This document shows, piece after piece, positions 6,733-8,727 of a DNA stretch of 8,727 nt (positions within the stretch are counted from its first letter, which is position 1; the number at the start of each line of letters is the position of its first letter). A model generated the notes under the pieces. The model had not been told where the DNA came from and ran no database searches. It worked only from the letters and a program-made list of their open reading frames with translations. Made by a program: the position numbers and the translations under genes. Where the stretch lies: positions 1-8,727 of the forward strand of contig JAEZIE010000174.1 in the NCBI GenBank assembly GCA_023416175.1, read 5' to 3'. The stretch comes from Bacillota bacterium (GTDB lineage: Bacteria > Bacillota > Clostridia > Christensenellales > CAG-138).

Positions 6733-6771
6733 AAACGCGTTATGATGTGAAAAGCGTTATAACGCGTTTTT
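6733..6771 (+). terminator. Probable terminator after guaB
   Basis: AAACGCGTTAT at 6733-6743 is an exact reverse complement of ATAACGCGTTT at 6759-6769, giving an 11-bp stem with a 15-nt loop that ends in a run of five T. The loop side also contains the perfect 12-bp palindrome GCGTTATAACGC (6754-6765), which would form a competing structure. Confidence 0.7.
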
Positions 6772-6796
6772 CAGTAAGGGGAAAATCGATAACTAC

Positions 6797-7531
6797 ATGA
6801 AGCTTCATCAATATTTAAAACAGTATGATCGAATTGCAGTCGCGCTTTCCGGCGGCGCGGACAGTGCCTGCCTGCTACGTGAGGCAGCGGCGGCCCTCGG
6901 ACGGGAACGCGTGCTTGCCATCACCGTACAAACGGAGCTGTTGCCTGCACGCAGGCTACGTATGGCCAAACGCATCGCAAAGCTTGCGGATGTGGAACAT
7001 GTGGTGCTGCAAGTTGAAGCGCTTGAGGATGACGCCATCCGCGAGAACGGCCCGCTGAGTGAGTATTACTATCATAGGCTGATCCTGCGTGCGGTGCTGG
7101 ATGAAGCATGGGTGCGTTGCTGTGAGCATGTTGCGCACGCTTTACGGGCAGATGAAGGGTCTCGTCCCTGCGCCAAAGCCTCAGAGGAACTCAACGTGCT
7201 TAGCCCGTTTGCCGTTTGCGGCATGGGGCAGTTCCAGGTGGCCGCGCTTAGAAAGGGCATGGCAGAGGACGCGGGAGAAGGGGAGGGCAACCTTGCCCAC
7301 CGGCTCCCTTCCGGTATGCCACTCACGCTTGAGATGCTTTCCCGCATAGATGAAGCGGAAGAAGAGCTTTTCCGGCTGGGCTTAACGACGGCGCGTGTGG
7401 TGGTGGACGGAAAAAGCGCACACATACTCGTTGGGGAAACGGAAAAGGAGCGTTATGAGGCGCTTACGGAACGCGCACGATCTGTGGCGGAAAAAGCGGG
7501 TTTTGGCCTGCTCGAGAATCAGTGTGAATAA
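6797..7531 (+). CDS. LarE-like PP-loop ATP-binding protein lacking the family's cysteines
   Basis: This 244-residue protein begins with an ATP pyrophosphatase PP-loop: IAVALSGGADSACLL, with SGGADS at residues 18-23. The overall pattern follows LarE, the sulfur transferase that makes the nickel-pincer cofactor of lactate racemase. Matching segments are VLAITVQTELLPARRL, RENGPLSEYYYHR and NLAHRLPSGMPLTLEMLSRIDEAEEELFRLGL. However, the usual CYYC pair is EYYY (E89, Y92), and the sulfur-donating Cys in CLASR is Asn165 in NLAHR. The DG(S/T)NADD loop is also not conserved. ATP binding seems possible; standard LarE sulfur transfer does not. No larB or larC is visible here. The ribosome binding site is weak: AGGGGA about 14 nt upstream. 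The family is likely; the function is unknown. Confidence 0.75.
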   Translation: MKLHQYLKQYDRIAVALSGGADSACLLREAAAALGRERVLAITVQTELLPARRLRMAKRIAKLADVEHVVLQVEALEDDAIRENGPLSEYYYHRLILRAVLDEAWVRCCEHVAHALRADEGSRPCAKASEELNVLSPFAVCGMGQFQVAALRKGMAEDAGEGEGNLAHRLPSGMPLTLEMLSRIDEAEEELFRLGLTTARVVVDGKSAHILVGETEKERYEALTERARSVAEKAGFGLLENQCE

Positions 7532-7587
7532 GTTTTTTCTGGGTATATTTATATAGAGTGTGTAAATATAGGCTTTCGAGGTCGTTT

Positions 7588-7612
7588 AACCATGGTTTTC
7601 CGGGTTTCCCGG
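7588..7612. repeat. Palindrome and hairpin in the spacer before the encapsulin operon
   Basis: The 10-bp palindrome AACCATGGTT (7588-7597) is followed by CCGGG-TTT-CCCGG (7600-7612), a GC hairpin with a 3-nt loop. The downstream TTTA is too short for a typical U-tract, so it may be a weak terminator of the LarE-like gene or a regulatory element. Three GGTTT-like units repeat here at 8-9 bp spacing. Confidence 0.4.
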
Positions 7613-7647
7613 TTTACGGATGATATTCCAGGCCAAATATGATAAAA

Positions 7648-7674
7648 TTGCGTTTAAGAAAATCAGTTTATACT
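7648..7674 (+). promoter_or_regulatory. Candidate promoter of the encapsulin operon
   Basis: TTGCGT (7648-7653) and TATACT (7669-7674) are separated by 15 bp, shorter than optimal. The -10 box lies within the inverted repeat TCAGT-TTAT-ACTGA (7663-7676), a possible control site. A competing -10, TATGAT at 7638-7643, lacks a well-placed -35. No clear Fur box was recognised by eye. Confidence 0.4.
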
Positions 7675-7702
7675 GATAAAAATACATGGGAGGTAGTAAT
7701 CT

Positions 7703-8065
7703 ATGCCGAATTTTGCAAATCCGTTTCAGGGCAACGTCAACCGTAAACTGACAAAAGAGGAGCTGATTCAGGCGGTCCGCTTGGATATCGCAGGTGAACT
7801 CGAAGCAATTTATGTCTACGATGCACATGTACAGGCGACCGACGACCCCGTCGCAAAAGCAATTATTTCGGATATTCGCGATGAGGAGAAGGCGCATGTG
7901 GGAGAATTGATGACCCTGCTTCGGCATCTGGACCCGCAGGAGGCGGTGCATTTCCTTTCCGGCGAAAACGAAGTCAAGGAAATGCTCGAGGAATTGGGTA
8001 TTGCGCCTTCCCAGAGCGGAGCTTCTGGGCCGCAGGCGACTGTCGGAAGTTTGATTAAAGAATAA
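7703..8065 (+). CDS. Encapsulated ferritin-like protein (encapsulin cargo)
   Basis: This 120-residue protein matches encapsulated ferritins (EncFtn), half-ferritin proteins that assemble into rings, oxidise Fe(II) and need an encapsulin shell to store iron. The key stretch GELEAIYVYD holds E32, E34 and Y39. RDEEKAHVGEL holds E62 and H65. E32/E62/H65 correspond, in my recall of the Rhodospirillum rubrum protein, to the ferroxidase centre shared between two subunits. After a Gly/Ser/Pro-rich linker (about 99-112) the C-terminus is TVGSLIKE, the classic cargo-loading peptide that docks inside family 1 shells; TVGSLIQ is known from the Firmicute cargo IMEF. E31 of R. rubrum is Gly here. GGGAGG 9 nt before the ATG supports the start. 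The shell gene follows after 17 bp. Confidence 0.93.
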   Translation: MPNFANPFQGNVNRKLTKEELIQAVRLDIAGELEAIYVYDAHVQATDDPVAKAIISDIRDEEKAHVGELMTLLRHLDPQEAVHFLSGENEVKEMLEELGIAPSQSGASGPQATVGSLIKE

Positions 8066-8082
8066 AATAGGGAGGGGAAAAT

Positions 8083-8727
8083 ATGGATTTTCTGTTTCGG
8101 GACGCATCCCCGCTTTCAGGTGAGCTTTGGAATAAAATTGATGAAGCCGTTGTGAAAACGGCCAGCCGCCTGCTGACCGGACGCAGGTTCATAAGCCTCT
8201 ACGGACCATTGGGCGTTGATACCCTGAGCGTTCCGGTGGACAATTTGAGTAAGCGCGGCGAAATGCAGGAAGATGGCGCGTTGATGAAGACCGGCTACCG
8301 TTCATATCAGGAGCTGCCGCTACTCTACAGCGACGCAACGCTGTATTGGAGAGATCTGGAAAACAGTATGAACAACGGGCTGCCTGTAGACCTCTCCTCC
8401 GTTGTGGAAGCCGCAGCGCAGTGCGCAAAAAAAGAAGATGAACTGATCTTCTTTGGCAACAAGCCGCTCGGCTATGAGGGCTTGTTTACCGTGGAAGGTT
8501 CCGCCCATCTCCAAAGGAGCGACTGGAAGACCGGCGAAAACCCGTTTTCTGACGTTGCAAAGGGAGTTGAAACACTTACCGAAAAAGGTATCTGGGGCAA
8601 ACTCTCCCTTGTAATGAGTCCGGACCTTTATACCCAGCTCCAGCGCATACAGCCCGGCACCGGAAAAATGGAGATCGACCGGGTCAGCGCTTTGGTAGAC
8701 GGGAATATCTTCCGTACGCCTGTACTG
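8083..8727 (+). CDS. Family 1 encapsulin shell protein (3' end beyond window)
   Basis: The frame is open for 215 codons and is cut by the right edge. Encapsulins assemble into HK97-fold icosahedral shells that sequester cargo proteins. The N-terminus MDFLFRDASPLSGELWNKID and then LLTGRRFISLYGPLGVD match the Thermotoga-type shell (MEFL..APLTE.QW..ID, GRKF...GPYG). Further matches are LPVDLSS, the EDELIFFGN segment and GIWGKLSLVMSP before FRTPVL. The conserved position TPVL falls at residues 212-215, within a few residues of the same site in the 265-residue T. maritima shell, so about 50 residues are missing and a T=1-size protein is likely. Trp89 lies close to the flavin-stacking Trp87 of T. 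maritima, though alignment there needs one gap. GGAGGGG lies 5 nt before the ATG. Confidence 0.95.
   Translation, partial: MDFLFRDASPLSGELWNKIDEAVVKTASRLLTGRRFISLYGPLGVDTLSVPVDNLSKRGEMQEDGALMKTGYRSYQELPLLYSDATLYWRDLENSMNNGLPVDLSSVVEAAAQCAKKEDELIFFGNKPLGYEGLFTVEGSAHLQRSDWKTGENPFSDVAKGVETLTEKGIWGKLSLVMSPDLYTQLQRIQPGTGKMEIDRVSALVDGNIFRTPVL

Noticed and set aside
7532..7702. Fur box upstream of the ferritin-like gene
   Set aside because: GATA-like strings occur (TGATATT, TGATAAAA), but no 19-bp GATAAT inverted repeat could be traced.
7586..8107. Antisense 173-codon frame over the EncFtn gene
   Set aside because: It covers the whole cargo gene and its ribosome binding site, and looks like a shadow frame.

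Overview
The window looks like chromosomal DNA from a Bacillota bacterium, most likely of the class Clostridia. The evidence is strong AGGAGG-type ribosome binding sites, TTG starts, consensus sigma-A promoters, short U-tailed terminators, and the gene order D,D-carboxypeptidase-like protein / M50 protease / scpA / scpB. No species can be named from the sequence. Coding regions from about 1.65 kb onward look moderately GC-rich, while the first ~0.65 kb and the spacers are AT-rich.

Layout. (1) Positions 1-355, minus strand: the 5' part of a flavin-reductase-like FMN-binding protein that runs off the left edge, with its own extended -10 promoter. (2) 579-1535, plus strand: a two-gene unit of a PadR-type repressor and a DUF2812 membrane protein. 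It has a consensus promoter overlaid by two tandem near-identical palindromes that look like PadR operators. (3) 1653-2843: a secreted penicillin-binding-protein-5-family protein in which all three catalytic motifs are altered, closed by a strong terminator. (4) 3055-5173: an operon of an M50 site-2-type membrane protease, ScpA and ScpB (the last two are the condensin partners of Smc). (5) 5198-6771: guaB (IMP dehydrogenase) with its own promoter, a 15-bp palindrome over the -10 box, and a terminator. (6) 6797-7531: a PP-loop protein of the LarE family that has lost the family's cysteines. (7) 7703 to the right edge: an encapsulin nanocompartment operon. A 120-residue encapsulated ferritin ends in the cargo-loading tag TVGSLIKE, and 17 bp later starts a family 1 encapsulin shell gene cut by the window end after 215 codons.

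How it works together. Most of the middle is housekeeping: chromosome segregation (ScpAB), guanine nucleotide synthesis (GuaB) and envelope functions. The PadR/DUF2812 pair is probably a self-regulated response module. The most distinctive system is the encapsulin/ferritin pair at the right end. The cargo would oxidise Fe(II), and the shell would hold the resulting ferric mineral. Two neighbouring proteins, the PBP5-like and LarE-like ones, keep their folds and intact reading frames but lack canonical catalytic residues, and may be pseudoenzymes or have new functions.
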